From Seison nebaliae (Eukaryota > Rotifera > Pararotatoria > Seisonacea > Seisonidae): a DNA stretch of 64,000 nt. Location: contig JALJEE010001716.1 of the NCBI GenBank assembly GCA_023231475.1, positions 1-64,000 on the forward strand, written 5' to 3'. The notes under the pieces were generated by a model that was not told the origin of the DNA, searched no databases, and worked only from the letters and a program-made list of their open reading frames with translations. The translations under genes were made by a program, and so were the position numbers. Positions 50,467 to 63,922 of this stretch are shown here, piece by piece. Position 1 is the stretch's first letter; every line of letters begins with the position of its first letter.

Positions 50467-53400
50467 TTAATTTGATTCTTCCATTTCCACGTCAGTAAAT
50501 AACTGAGACGCTTTCTCAATAATGAACTCAATGAGATTTGGTACTTGAACTCGTTGCATTTGTAAACTGTCACAAAGAGCTTTCTCGGGCCGTTTTGGTG
50601 TCTGATTATTCTCATCATTCTCATTCGAACCGATAGATAATCGGTATAATTTATCATTCATTTCAATAGTATCTGTCGAGAGACAACCATCATTCGTACT
50701 AGTTAATAATGACGACAATGATGATGTTCCCGGTGATGTAGTTGTCGGTAAATGTTGTTGTTGTTGTTGATGATTTAACGATGTTGTTGTAATTAAATTA
50801 TTCGTACACGTAATAATTGTTGTGGTAGATGTTTGGACAATTGACGATTGGGCAGTGGAAATTTGTTGTGATGAATGAACGGTATCAGATGTATTGATGA
50901 TTGGTGTTATCGGATTGGGATTTGATGCCAATGGCGTTGTGGGAATCATGAGATTCTGCGCTAATTGACTAATAACACGAACATCAGAAATCGATTTACG
51001 ATGCTTCCCATGATTTGATGGAGTATTATTTGTCGATGATGTGATGGTATTCATAACACCTTTCGATTTCCTTCCACCATCACCGGATTGCACTTTCTGT
51101 TGGTCTGGTGTCGTCATTTGATGGGTGATTCCACTTTTGAATAAGACGGCCGTTGGTGCACGTAAAATGCTGGGTGCAATACATACAGCTAAAGATGAAG
51201 CAGACATCTTATTCTCTTCACCGTTATTCGCTATTCTCTTCAATAATAACATTAATCTACCTAAACAATTATAATGGATTTCTGGCATTTGCTGCAATAA
51301 ACTATTTCCATTAACAAAATGAAATTAATAAAGAAAATTAAATCTTTTAAAAATTAACAAACCGATTTATACGACTCATCTTGTCCTCCGTTGACGAATC
51401 GGCACAACATTCCATCCATTGACGATACAACGAATCATACATTAGACAATCCGGGAGAGATCGGAAAAATACCTGAGATTTATTTATGGAATTATTTATG
51501 AATTTGGGAAGAACAAATCGGAAACCTTCAACAAATCTGCAAGAACATATGGTGATGATTCGGATAAAGTTATCTTTCCTATCGAAAAAGTTCCACTGGC
51601 GACCTGCGTGAATTTATCTTGTAATTCGACAACTTGTTTTCGATTTGCTGATTTGCGGAAAATCAAATAAGTATCGACAGCCACACGGGATAATTCTTCA
51701 AATAATAACTGAAAATAAAAAGAAGAATTTAGGAGAAAAAATGAGATTGACGAAACTTGAATAATTTGTGGTAGTTTTCCTTGGTGTTTCTGGGCGAGAG
51801 CGTCCAATGATACACCGAACAAGATTGATCGCTCTTCCATCAATGGAACATTCACTTCTGGCATCAATGACAATTTACGATTTCGCCATCGTTCTTTCAG
51901 ATCTGAAAAAGTCATTTAACATATAATATTGGTCAAGATATAATTTGATAGATAATAATTGTCAGGAGAATTTCAAACGTCTCTAACAAACAATACACAT
52001 AACAGAAAGACAAAATAAAAGGAGTAAATTGAAGTAAATTCAATTGGAAATTCAATAATTATAGAAGTACAGCCTAACCGGCTATTGGTGAACTCCACTT
52101 GTAAGAATTGGGGGTGTTAATTCGTTGATTGGAATTCTGTCGATCGGAAGCAACATCAAATTGCTTCTCTCGCTCGTCTTGGAGATATTCGTTCGTATAA
52201 AAATGGACTTGGAAGATTGGATCACAATGAATCCGATTCTTTGCTCCACTCACTGGCTGATTATTAGTTTTGGTTAGATTGAAGTAGATGTAATCGCTCA
52301 GTTGTCGATCGATGACATTCTTCGAATCGAAAATATTTGAGATGTCGATTGTATTCGAATTGACTTCATGAACATTCAGATCTACCAAATAACTCAATTT
52401 GGGACATTCAATTCGAATATGCTTCTTTGGCAATTTATCGGTGAACACTTTATTCGACGAAACAGTCGATGGATTGATGGTGGTGAGTGATAAATTTTGT
52501 GTTAATATGCCACTTGTTGTTGTTGATGTTATTGGTGTCGTGTTTATGAGAGCGGTTGACGATTGAGATAATGAGGAAGATGAAATTAAAGGAATCGTAT
52601 TATTCTTATTGTTGTTGTTGTTGCTGATGTTGGTTGTGGTATTGGTGACAATGGTGGTGGTATTAGAATATCTTGACGGAGTAGATTGTTGATGATGATG
52701 ATGATGGAATCGGTTTGACAATGCGTCCGCATCAATCAGTTGAGTTTGTTGAGCAATTCGACTGGAATTCTTTATTGATTCTAATTCGATTGCAAACAAA
52801 TTTTCATGTCCTGCAAACAAGAGAAGAAGTTTAATTTACAGAATAACACGAAGAAATTTGACGATGAATTGTATGGGAAATTTGAAAATATACATATATT
52901 GAACGATCAATCACTCTTTCAGTCAATCAATCAGTCAATCGATAGTGAGAAACATATTTATTATTTATTTTCTTATAACATTTCATTTAATGCACAACGA
53001 ACAATTCTAAGATCTAGTCATATTGCGCTGGTCCATATATCTGTTTCATATTTGAAAGAACAGGAAAAATAACTTTTATCCCAATTGTTATTGGACGAAT
53101 ATAATGTGTATTCGATAAGCGGACTATGTAAGAATGAAAAACGGAAATATTTCGCTATTTCTGATATAAAAAGAGAAATGCAGAAAGAAAGACGAATCAA
53201 CAATTCTTCCATCTCATAAACGATACAAGATATACACACATGCAGAGCAATACGGTCGATTGTAATCGATGATGATGATTAGTATATCGACTGATAACGG
53301 AGTGACTGAGAGAATGCAGAGAACTGTTAGATGAACATGTCATTCCCGAAGTATAAATGTCGTATAAAAATTTCTCTTTTTTTTCAGCAAACCCTCCGTC

Positions 53401-56400
53401 CATGCCGATAGCAGTAGTACTTAAAGAATTGTATAAGACATGACAAGTCGCTCTATTTCGTTGTATGGAGAAGGGGAGAGATACATAGACTACACAAGAA
53501 AATATATATTAGCGAAGATCTAATGTGCATGTGGCAATAGTGTTCATCAACATAATGGTTATATGGAAATATAACAGTAATGACGTAATGGCGATAATAA
53601 ATGGGAACTGTTATATAAGAATGATTATGAGAGTGAATAGAACGGGACGACATGCGACGATGGAGAAGAGTTTGTGACAGGAGAGAGAATGGTTAAGATT
53701 CTACTCAATTCTCTCAATGGCGGATGCGCTCAAAAAGACATGATTCCAAACGAACATAGAAAGACAAGATATTTCCCAAATCTCGAACACAACATAGATT
53801 GATAGATGAACATTATGTATATTGATCCCTCTCAAAATAAGATTGATGTGCTCTCCATTAACGGGAGATGAATTTCACTGTTAAACTTGTTTAAAATTTA
53901 TCTTATTCGATGGTGGAAATGGAAATGTGTTTAGTGGAGGAACGAACCATGACCAACATGAATAAAAATAACTGAGAGATAATGTTAGTTAATTCATTTA
54001 TCCAATTTAGTGGAGGATTTAGACAACTCTTTTTCACATTCTTCTTTTTGGATGAAAGAAAATGAATTGGAAATAAAACCGAATAATACGGAATGGAAGA
54101 AGAAAATTCTTGTTATGTTTAATAAGAATAAGATGAAGAATAATAAAAAGAAAATTTATCATCTAGAAATGCATGCACTATCTGTGCATATGACCATCGA
54201 TGTGCACATTGGTCAGTCGGAATGTTGTTGGATGAGCATAATATCGATTATCTCCATTCTTTCCACTACTTTTCGTTCTTTTTCTCCTAGCTGTGCACAT
54301 ATAAACAAATACGAGTCAGTCTCTACCGAAATAATTAGTAAGAAATAAATGAAAGATGAAGGTCATTCTCTCTTTCACATATCGACATATTAGATAAAAT
54401 TTATTCATTTCTATCAATCACATAAATATAACTCTATTTCTTTTTTGATTAAACGAAATATTGGGAAGACGGCGAAAAGAAGAAACGGGAAACGTACTCC
54501 ACAATGTGTATACGAAAGAAAATTTAATTCATTGTTTCTCCATTTTTCAGATGTTAAATATATCAGGATATATACCAAATGTATATGAAGATTAATAAAT
54601 GCTTCTCATTTGCTCCATATCCGAATGTACGTGTATTTCAATATTTTCATTTTCTTAGTAATTCTCTCTTCATCTCCATATCTGGAGCAGATGATGGCAT
54701 TTCTTCTTTAACATGTTCCCAATTTAAAATTATATTTTCTCATTTCCTTTATTCAATCGTCTTTCCGCCTTCCAATCTACTCCTAATCTCTTTCGAATAT
54801 AACACATACTTCGGGAGGCTATACATTATATGTCGTCGGACGCCATACGTATACATATTGTATACGTAGATTGGAGGGTGATGGGAAGGTCGAGAGGGGA
54901 AACATCTCGATAATAATATTCTTGCACAATCTAATTCTAAAATTATATTACAACAATTTCGACTTGTCGCTTAGGCAAGTCCGAATGGAATACGATTGGA
55001 GTCCATCCTCTCCTCTTTCTTTATCCCCGCCCACTTACTCTTAAAGATAATTGGTCGTTATTCGTATGAAACGAAATGAAAATAAGAGACACATAATAAC
55101 AACGATCATCGTCATCATATCGTTCACGGTAGATGGTTGTTAATAAATGAAATTAAATTTCCCGTTCAGAAATGTAGGAATGAAGAATAACCGAATAATG
55201 TTCGACGACGCTTCCCCAAATCAATATTCACTGATGAGTCCAATAATGATTGGGAATCGATGAGACAAGTGTTATTTGTATTTTGTAGGAGTTGTTGATC
55301 TAGACGGAATATATGGATAAATGGAGAATCCTTTCCCAAGAACTGCAATTGTATTTGGTCATTCTCAGCATAAGCAGCTGTTAATGCTGTTCTCGGTATT
55401 ATATCATTCGTTACGATTGACGAGACTGATTCATCATATAAACTATGAATCGCCGCTTGTTGTACTAATTTGTATTGTTTCGACGATTGGATCGATGAAG
55501 TAGAAGTTGATGTTCGATGATTATTCGACATGACCAATGTGGATGTAGCTGCACCAACTCGATCAATGATCGGACTTATTGGTGGTAATTCACTTTTTAT
55601 AAATTTTCCAGATCTTCTACTCTCATTCTCCCTACCAGTAACTTGAGAACAATTCATCGTCAACACCGTTGTTGTTGTGGTGGTTGCTGTTGTTATTGTG
55701 GTTGTAGTGAGTATTGTTGATGCGACAGTTGTTGTTGAGAATGTAGTGATAGTCGATGTTGACTGGGAAGATGCTGACATTAATGGTGAAATATGGAAAT
55801 CATTTCGAAATTGGTTAAAACGATCGAAAGAATTTTTCTTCTTCTTTAATGGAGTGAAGTCGAGTTGATTTATATAAAACATTTTCTCTGATTGATTATC
55901 CATTTCACGTTGAAGCATTTTCTGCAAATCGTTCGATGTCTCTCCTTTTAATTCAGCATCACTTACTAGAAATTGAACGGAATAGAAATCACAATTCTTT
56001 ATTTCCATCATTTTATCAATTGATGAAGATTCTACTGATTCACCATCGGTTGAACTGAACAAATTTTGGTTCTGTGTCGTTGTCGTTGTTGTTGTAGTCG
56101 ATAGACTTTCTTGTAATTGTTGTTTGGATAGTAAAGTATTTAATGTCGTTTGACTATCAAAAATATTGTCTAATGAATATCGTTTGGCGAATTGTTGGAG
56201 AGCATTTTTCTCTAAATTAAAATTTTTCGGTAACTTCCCCTCTCGATTACTATTCTTCCTCATTTTCCTTATACTACTCTTTAATCGATATCGATCATTC
56301 GCTGATTCGAGATTAATGTCGTTCAAATCGATATTGTTCAGCTCGTTATCTTGTAAAGATGCCACACTATCCTGACTCATAAGATTGGATTGAAGTGTTT

Positions 56401-59400
56401 GAATCTTCGTCAAACTAAATAAACTGTTGCATGTCTAAAAAAGGAGGAATAAAATGGAGAATAATGATCCGAATTATTAACATCACGTGAGCAATAAATG
56501 GAAGAATAGTATATTAAAATATTCTTCAACTTTTCAAGAAATTGTTCCGTTGTTTCATCTCTCATCACCGGAATAAATGCATACTAAAAAGAAATAAGTA
56601 AATTGTTCAATAAGAAACTAAATTTCAATTGAACCTGGTGATATCTGTCATTTAATATTAATTGTACACGTATCCTCACCGATGTCATAAAATCCATTTC
56701 TCGATTCAACGAAATTTGTCTGTCAAAAACGGAATAATATTGGAAAGTGGAAAAGAAATTCCAAACTTTTGTATAATCGAACTGAAAGAATTGGCGGACG
56801 ACTCGGATTCGAATTCAAATATCAGCATATCATATCTTGGCGATCCGATGGCTACATATCGACGAATTTCGGAAAGATTGAAAGTAGTTTTCGGCAACCT
56901 CCCTTTGTCGTTGGCATTCTCCTGGAATAGTTTTTGGAGAATAGACGGTTTCTGACAGATCCAAATTGTATTAATATCAATCTGAGAATGTAATTTGAAT
57001 ACCGTCCTCAAATTGGTCCTTAATGAAACGGAAATTTAAGAAAATTAGATTATTTCACAGAATATGCTCCTATAGTAGATGTCTATATATTTTCAGACTG
57101 CGAGCAGAATTTATTTTATTTTTATTTTTAGATAATTTAATATATGACATTTTTTCAGGCAGTTTTTTCTGTGCATAAAAAATGAACAAATATTTAATTA
57201 AGAATCAGCGGAATATTTACGGATGCATGACCGAATATATAGTTGAAGTATTGAAATATAAACTAACAGTTGTTGTGTAGCAATAAGTAGGAGATCGTTC
57301 ATAATATAAATTTGCCGTATTAATCGTTCGCCTTCAACGATTTGTTTGACTTCGCCAGAAAACAATAGAGAACGATCACCCCCATTCTCTGTCATTACTG
57401 CCATAATATTTTGATGAAAATTATCAGGTAATTTCAATAACAATTGTTGTTGTTGGTGTTGTTGTTGTTGGTGTTGTTGTTGTTCTTGAGGTGTGTTCGA
57501 CGATGACGATGTTGATGGCAATGAATGTTGTTGCTGATGATGATTTTGGAAATAATTCTTTATTTTTTGTGTTTGCTTCTCAAGAAAGGATAATCGTCTG
57601 GTATGTGGATAATCGACTTGCAACTGATCACCATCTAATGATGAACGGTTCTTTACATTCCTTTTTTGGAAACGGCCATTATTGATATCGATACCATACT
57701 GTTTATTCAGAAGTTCCTGTTGTTGTCGTTGATTCTTCAATTCAATTGAAAAGTTATCTTCGCTCGCTAAAGGGGCAGATATATCTCCGAATGAGTGATG
57801 ATATTGCGTTGTCGTCGATGTGACTTGTGGTTCTGGAATAAAATGCGTCACATCTGTAGCACTCTTACTGAAGTGGGTTGCTGTTAATCTGGTGGCGGAA
57901 GCATTTATTGTCGACGGATTACTGTCATTCTGTTCGTTCGTATCATACTGTTAGAAAGAAAATATAAGAGAATTCTCAATTTATTCATCCTCAACAATTG
58001 TTCGGACTCAATCGGACAATGTACATAATAGAAGGATCAAATAAGAATTTGGAACTGATTCAAATTGATGGAAGCAAGACAATTTGACTAAAGAATAAAT
58101 TCCTTCTCAAATAATACGAAATCTTTTTCATTTTTCTTTCTAGACAGCTCAGTTCACAAAAGAATAACTCTGACGTAAATCGAAAGAAATTAGAAGATAT
58201 TGTTCCTTCTCATAATCTATCTTACTTAAAAAAGAAGTGTATGAAAATAGAATCTTCTGACTAGTTCGTTTCCTTTAGTGGAAAAAAGCTGCTTATCTAT
58301 CCATCTATCTGTCCATGTATCCATGTAAAATCATTTCATTTTATACAACACACAATCATCATCATCATCAAGATGAATATAGATAGATGAAATGCATGGA
58401 GAGGACACATATGTAATTTAAGATCAATACGATAAAACGCCAATATTCGTGTGCATAAAACCGAATTGAATGAGTATAATAAAAAAAAAAGGAAACCAAA
58501 GTGGAATTGAAGGATGGGAGAGTGTATGAAGTTCGTCGTCCAGAACTCTATCAATTCATCCATCACTCTCGAGATGTGTACGAAGATCGAGAAGATTTGT
58601 AAGAAATTCGAGAGTGATTTCAAATGAGAATCGATTTCTTTTAACTAATAAACCTTTCTTATGCTTTCCTTCGTTCTACTATCCGACATCTATCTATCTA
58701 TCTATCCGTTAGAAATCTCATTGCGCACATACAAGAAAGATGTTCTGCTGCGTTACAGCATATTATCTGCCCTCCTCGCTTGATCCATCGACGAATGATG
58801 ATTAGGTATGTGGCAATCAAAAGAATTCGATTGTTGAGCAGATGTGAAAACGATCAACTATAATTTATTCAAAGTCGAACATTTCGGACATTGACTGTTG
58901 GAAGATGTTAAATTGATGGTTGCAGTCTATTCTACAATGATCAAGAATTTGAGAATTCGGTTCCATTCGAAATCCACTTCTCCCTATAGTGTTGTGTTGG
59001 CAAGTCGAACACATTCCTCCATCGCTGCCTCGTGAAATGTTGAAAAATAACATTCCGATCGATTCCCTTCACAGATTGCCAACATCTACTCTACATCGTA
59101 TGATGAGGTGAAGTGTCGAAGATGGAGAATCCATTTGATGGATCTGATCATTATTACTTTATATCAAATTCTTTTCTTTCCCTCATTTCTCATTCTATTG
59201 GCAATAGTGAGATGTTTATTTTTTTCTATTTACAAATTATCGATGTTGTCGACATGAAAAAAGAAATTGGAGAAGAGAAGAAATGATAAATGGAAAACAA
59301 TCTTCTAATGATTACATCGATTTATGTAATGATCTCAACGTTCTCAGTCAGTTATCATCTTCCAATTATTATTCTTTTCATTCTCATCAGACACAATCGA

Positions 59401-62400
59401 CTAATAAGACTATTTATTGGATATATTTAGACAATATTATGAAAATATCTTTTTAAAAAATTAAAAATAGAACTGGTTTACTAACAATTGTTAAAGAATT
59501 CTTGTTCGACATTTTTAAAACTCTCCTCTTATTCTTTGATCCTTTCATTCGTTTTTCATTAATCATCTCGTCATTCTGTTGGTCATCCAATGGATCGGGC
59601 GATTCCTTTCGAAATGGAAATATTAGAGATTTGCGTCTTTTTCTTTTAGCATTATGTTTGACATTGATCTTCTCCTCATCGTCATCCACCCATCTGTCTA
59701 AACGACGTGGCAGAACGGTGGATAGACGACGATGAATCGAACTTCGACATTCTGATGTTGTCCGATTACTTTCACATTTTTGTGCGTCTTCACTGGATTG
59801 ATGTGTGTAAATGTTGGAGGAAGAAGAAGTGGATAAATGTTTGGTGATTCGTCTGAATGGAACGAATGGACTGAAATTATTATGATGAGTCTTCAATTCA
59901 TTTCCTGATAATTGAGATGAATGAATCTTATCTAAATCGGTTGGAGGGAAGAGTGTGTTCGTCTTCCTCGTCTCATAACATTCCATATTCGACGATCGAT
60001 TATCAATGTCCTTCGATTCCAGTTGTTCTGGTGGCGATGTGATGATGGGTGATGTTGATGACAATAAAAGAGAATTATCCATGAAATTTTCATCTTCAAG
60101 CATTTTGATATCATTACTGTTATTGTTTGTTGAATCATCATTTTCGGTGTGATCACTGATGATGATCTGCATATCCTTTCCCAAATAAACGATGGAAGAC
60201 TTCATCTCATCATCATAATATTTCATCAAACGGTTGACTACATCATCGTTCTCATAATTAATGTATTGGAGAAGGAAGTTAATGTAGTTATTCTCCGAAG
60301 GTGTTGATGTTACATCATAAATTATTAATTGTTCCGAATGTTTTAGTTCGACGTCAAATTGGATGGACTGTCGAGAATCCACTCCATTGATTTGTCGACA
60401 GTTCTCTAATGTTTGGGAAGCCAATCGTTGAATCTATAAAGTCGAAGTCAATGATTAGATATTTGATCGGGAGAATCGTTCAGTTATTTCTGTTGACGAA
60501 TGTAAACAAGTGGAATGAAAGGAAATTTTATGTTGTTGGGATATTCATAAAAATTCCAAAAGAATTCTCCCTCTCAAATGATGATTAGGAGAATATAATT
60601 ATATTATTCAACAATACAAACAACAACTGTATTTGTATTTGATCCACCAACTTCTCCTGCTTATACGAACGAAGAAATTAAGGAGGGGGGAAGAAGAAGA
60701 ATAAGGAAAGTTCCATATAATTTGATTAAATGAATTCTTTCATCCATCCATTCCTCCTCCTCCATCTCTCCTTCGATTAGTGTGGTGTCCACTATCTACC
60801 ATCCATTCAATACTATCATAACTTATTTGTATACACATAATGGTAACTGGATCACTATTAGATATGGAAGTAAATCCCTCACATAATATCTATCCGAATG
60901 ATAAGCGAAATGGAATACATGTCTCTGACACTACCTCTCCTCTATCAATTATTGTCCATATAAATTTGAAATACTCAACATTTATCTACTTATCCATTCA
61001 TCATTATCATTCTATTACGCTCCTCCTTGTTTCTCTTCCATTATTGTTGTTGATGATAATATAGTTAGACTATGATCGACCCACTTCTAATAATGATGAG
61101 TCTTCAATCTGTTTATCTCATTCGATCTCCATATTATCAGAATGTTTAATTCATCGTTCACGTATTCCTCAATGGATCCATATCAATCGTGTCCTTCATC
61201 AGTTTCCTTCTCCCCTCACCGACATTAACTTCACATTTATTAGACTATCATCTTCTTCTCTAAAACAAAGTCCCAAAATCATTCACTATACCATCCTTAA
61301 AACTAACATTGACATATTCTACAAGTAAATCGTCGGTTAGTCGAGACAAACCCAGGTAACGTCATTGGTTGGTACGTCGAATATGAGAAACAGATCAATA
61401 AATGTAATTTACTTATTGTCCGGAATTAATGAGCAGAAACCAAATTAAAAAAGAAAAAATGAAAAATTTTATATTTCTCCAATATCGAATGGAAGAAACT
61501 TCTCAAAATACTTCTTTAACTCTAGCCCAAATAAACATAGTCTCCCACTGCTCCTCCATATAATTCTCACCATTTTCACATGTTACAATTGAAACGATCA
61601 ATTTAATTGTTTTCCTTTTCATTTTAATAATACATCAACTTGAATATGGAAAATTATCATAACATATAATTTCGATTCGGATCGATGATGTATGAAATTA
61701 TGTTTTCTTTCGATAAGAGAATTCCTTTTGGAACATTTCCAGATTACATATTTTCATAGGCGATTCAAGAATCTTCTCAGGAAAATGAGCAACTTATCAT
61801 TAACGTGAAAACGGAAAATGATATTTGATATCATGACTGCTGTACAAACAATATATGAAGGAAATTCGCGATTGAGGAAAGGAATTGAGCGATAATAATT
61901 TAAAAGACCACTTTCCTTGCAATGGAATTAATGGAAAGATAATAGACAACTCGGTCAAGAAAAAATAATTTGTGATATTTTCTCCTCTATCACTCTCCTC
62001 ATTATCACTCGTCATCACTATCATTCCACGTAATATTGATATTCTGATAAACCGGTATCTCATCCACTTGTAATAATTGGACATTTCCATGAAGAAACTG
62101 AAATCCGAAATTTAGCTAATGACCATCTACAAATGATAATCATGACTGTCAATAAGAAGATGGATCTGTATAATTATCGGGACAAATCTTCTACCTGAAT
62201 TTATGGGCCGATGGGACGGGAACATGTATCAACGAAATTATTTTAATCAAAATGTCTTCCAATTCATTCATTCGTTCACTTCTTCTTTTACACATCAGAT
62301 AATTTGTTGAATTTTACTTCTTTTCTCACGTCTCAACTCTACAGCGACGATGATGTATTCGCTCAATTTGTGCAGTCAACCCACCACATTAAATGATCTA

Positions 62401-63922
62401 AATCGGTTAAGTCGACGAAATCTTCCACATTCTCTTTTATGTGTCTTATCATGAGAGATTCCTGTCTTACGTCTGATGATTCTCTCCCCTCAAACAAAAA
62501 TTTAGTAGATGTAATCAGGTATAAAACTCGAGGAGAAAGAAGAAGAAGAAAAAAGTGCAAAGAAGGAATTTATTCTAATTTGAATTCTGAAAATTGCTTT
62601 TAGAGGAATCGTGCAAATTAAAGAAGTTTTTTTTTCTTCTTCCTCTTCTTCCAAAATAAATTTCTCCTTCAGTAGTCTTCTTTTAATCATCTCATATATC
62701 TTATTCGTAATATGATGCATAATGGACAAGATAAACAACATTCAAATTTGAAATAATCAGAATTGTATCGAACATCAAATCTGGAGGAATCAGAATTATA
62801 TCCAACATCAGATCGGAAAAATGACATGAGAATTTCCCCCAAAACATCGTCTCTCTGCCTCTCATTGTGGATGAAGGTTTTCCCAAAGTAAATGGGAAAT
62901 TTTGATAAATCATGAAAGAAATAAGCAATTTCTTCTCAACAATCTTATCTCGGGTTTTCGGGTGAACACACCGAGTAGGTCCAACATATTAATGTTATAG
63001 TTGCACATGCACATGATGAAATAAATCACATTAACTTTCTACTCCTTTTTTCCTCACCAACTTCTCCAACCATTCGATGGCAAGAGTCTTTTATGAATTC
63101 TCGATATCCCAATCAAATGGAACGAATACTTATTTATTATTTGGTAGGAATCGCTTATCAATATATCGTGAATAAGTTATGTGAGAATAATATGCTCGCA
63201 CATGAGCAATATCTATTAATGTATGAGAATGTAAATAAGAATTGTTATTATTAAAAAAATAAGAAAAAAACGACTAAATATTATTAGTCTTCCGGTCATT
63301 CTCGGAGAAGAAAAAACGGAAACTTAAACATGAAAGTCTCATCATCATTATTCTAATAATTAGATATATATATATAAATATATATGTATCTTCCTCATAT
63401 CAACAAACGGTTTACTGCAATTCCTTCAACTGTCATGCACATTCCAAACACATCGCAGAAAAAAAGAAAGAACGTTCTTCTCTCCTTCAGATAAAGGAGG
63501 ACGTGAAGAAACGATGTAAAAAAGGAAAAAAGATGATGATGATGGAAGAAAGACAAAACCTCTTGAATCTTTTGACATAACTGTAACAACTTCATACTTT
63601 CCTCGCAATACAACGGCGAGAGTGCACACAACTGCTTAATGGCGTAGAGCAGATATTCGATATGGTAGAACTGATGGAATTGAAAGAAGGAATTTAATTA
63701 TGAGGAAAAACTGGAAATGTAACTGGTAATCGTAAGAGATATTGCAAATGACCGACTGGCATTCCTTTCATTTTGCACATTTGTAAAAAATCGATATCCA
63801 ACAATTTCATTGACATTATTCTTCAAGATTTACAGTTTAAGGAGTATTTGTATAAATTGACTAACTTGTGTTGTTGGGAATAATTTGAAAAATATTCATG
63901 ATATACCATCCATATCTGTTTG
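50467..63922 (-). CDS. DH-PH-RA-RhoGAP protein, ARHGAP20-like, 5' end outside window
   Basis: Exons, high to low: 63922-63866, 63820-63724, 63670-63560, 60433-59486, 57947-57268, 57018-56767, 56719-56635, 56583-56482, 56434-55192, 52810-52079, 51902-51757, 51708-51526, 51472-51363, 51301-50467. All 13 junctions agree in phase, giving 1,859 residues from the first whole codon. Residues 1-110 look like the second half of a DH (RhoGEF) domain: WMVYHEYFSNYSQQHK, MPVGHLQYLLRLPFYHIEYL, LLQLCQKIQEIQRLASQTL. A disordered linker follows, then a PH domain (about 580-715), an RA-like segment (about 715-780 plus LFGHENLFAIE near 1190, matching GHEYPYGIK of ARHGAP20) split by a roughly 410-residue Ser/Thr-rich block, and a RhoGAP domain (about 1445-1640: SILFGVSLDAL, arginine finger at Arg1502 in LIFRKSAN, SSLAVCIAPSIL). 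Human ARHGAP20 is a Rap1-responsive RhoGAP with PH, RA and GAP domains but no DH. The GAP assignment is strong, the PH/RA good, and the DH link moderate (a 3.1 kb intron separates it). Confidence 0.8.
52811..55191 (-). other. 2.4 kb intron of the RhoGEF/GAP gene
   Basis: Bounded by a TTCG|GTTATT donor (phase 1) and a TTTGCAG acceptor. Small open frames of either strand inside it (for example 54010-54348 and 54579-54869) have no family resemblance. Nothing else recognised. Confidence 0.6.
57948..59485 (-). other. 1.5 kb intron of the RhoGEF/GAP gene
   Basis: GTTAGT donor and TAACAG acceptor, phase 0 on both sides. A Cys-containing frame at 58865-59053 ends in a stop and may be chance. A TATC/ATCT tetranucleotide repeat lies at 58687-58706. 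Confidence 0.5.
58687..58706. repeat. (ATCT)5 microsatellite
   Basis: Pure tetranucleotide run inside an intron. Confidence 0.8.
60434..63559 (-). other. 3.1 kb intron between the DH exons and the rest of the RhoGEF/GAP gene
   Basis: Bounded by a CAAGAG|GTTTTG donor and a TTTATAG acceptor, both phase 0. The protein reads smoothly across (LCQKIQE then IQRLASQ), as expected for one long DH helix. No coding sequence recognised inside. Confidence 0.55.

Noticed and set aside
54010-54348. 112-codon plus-strand frame inside a RhoGEF/GAP intron
   Set aside because: Starts at GTG, Lys/Asn/Ile/Ser rich from local AT bias, antisense within an intron; no family match.
58975-58995. CACTATAGGGAGA on the minus strand, the 3' part of a T7 phage promoter
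   Set aside because: Only the initiation half matches and the upstream recognition half does not. In a eukaryotic intron this is coincidence or, at most, a hint to check for vector or primer contamination; the flanks look genomic.
58865-59053. Minus-strand frame with CSTCQ and other cysteines after a GGCAG, in a RhoGEF/GAP intron
   Set aside because: Could be an alternative terminal exon, but it ends in a stop, is short, and the flanking exons already join in phase without it.
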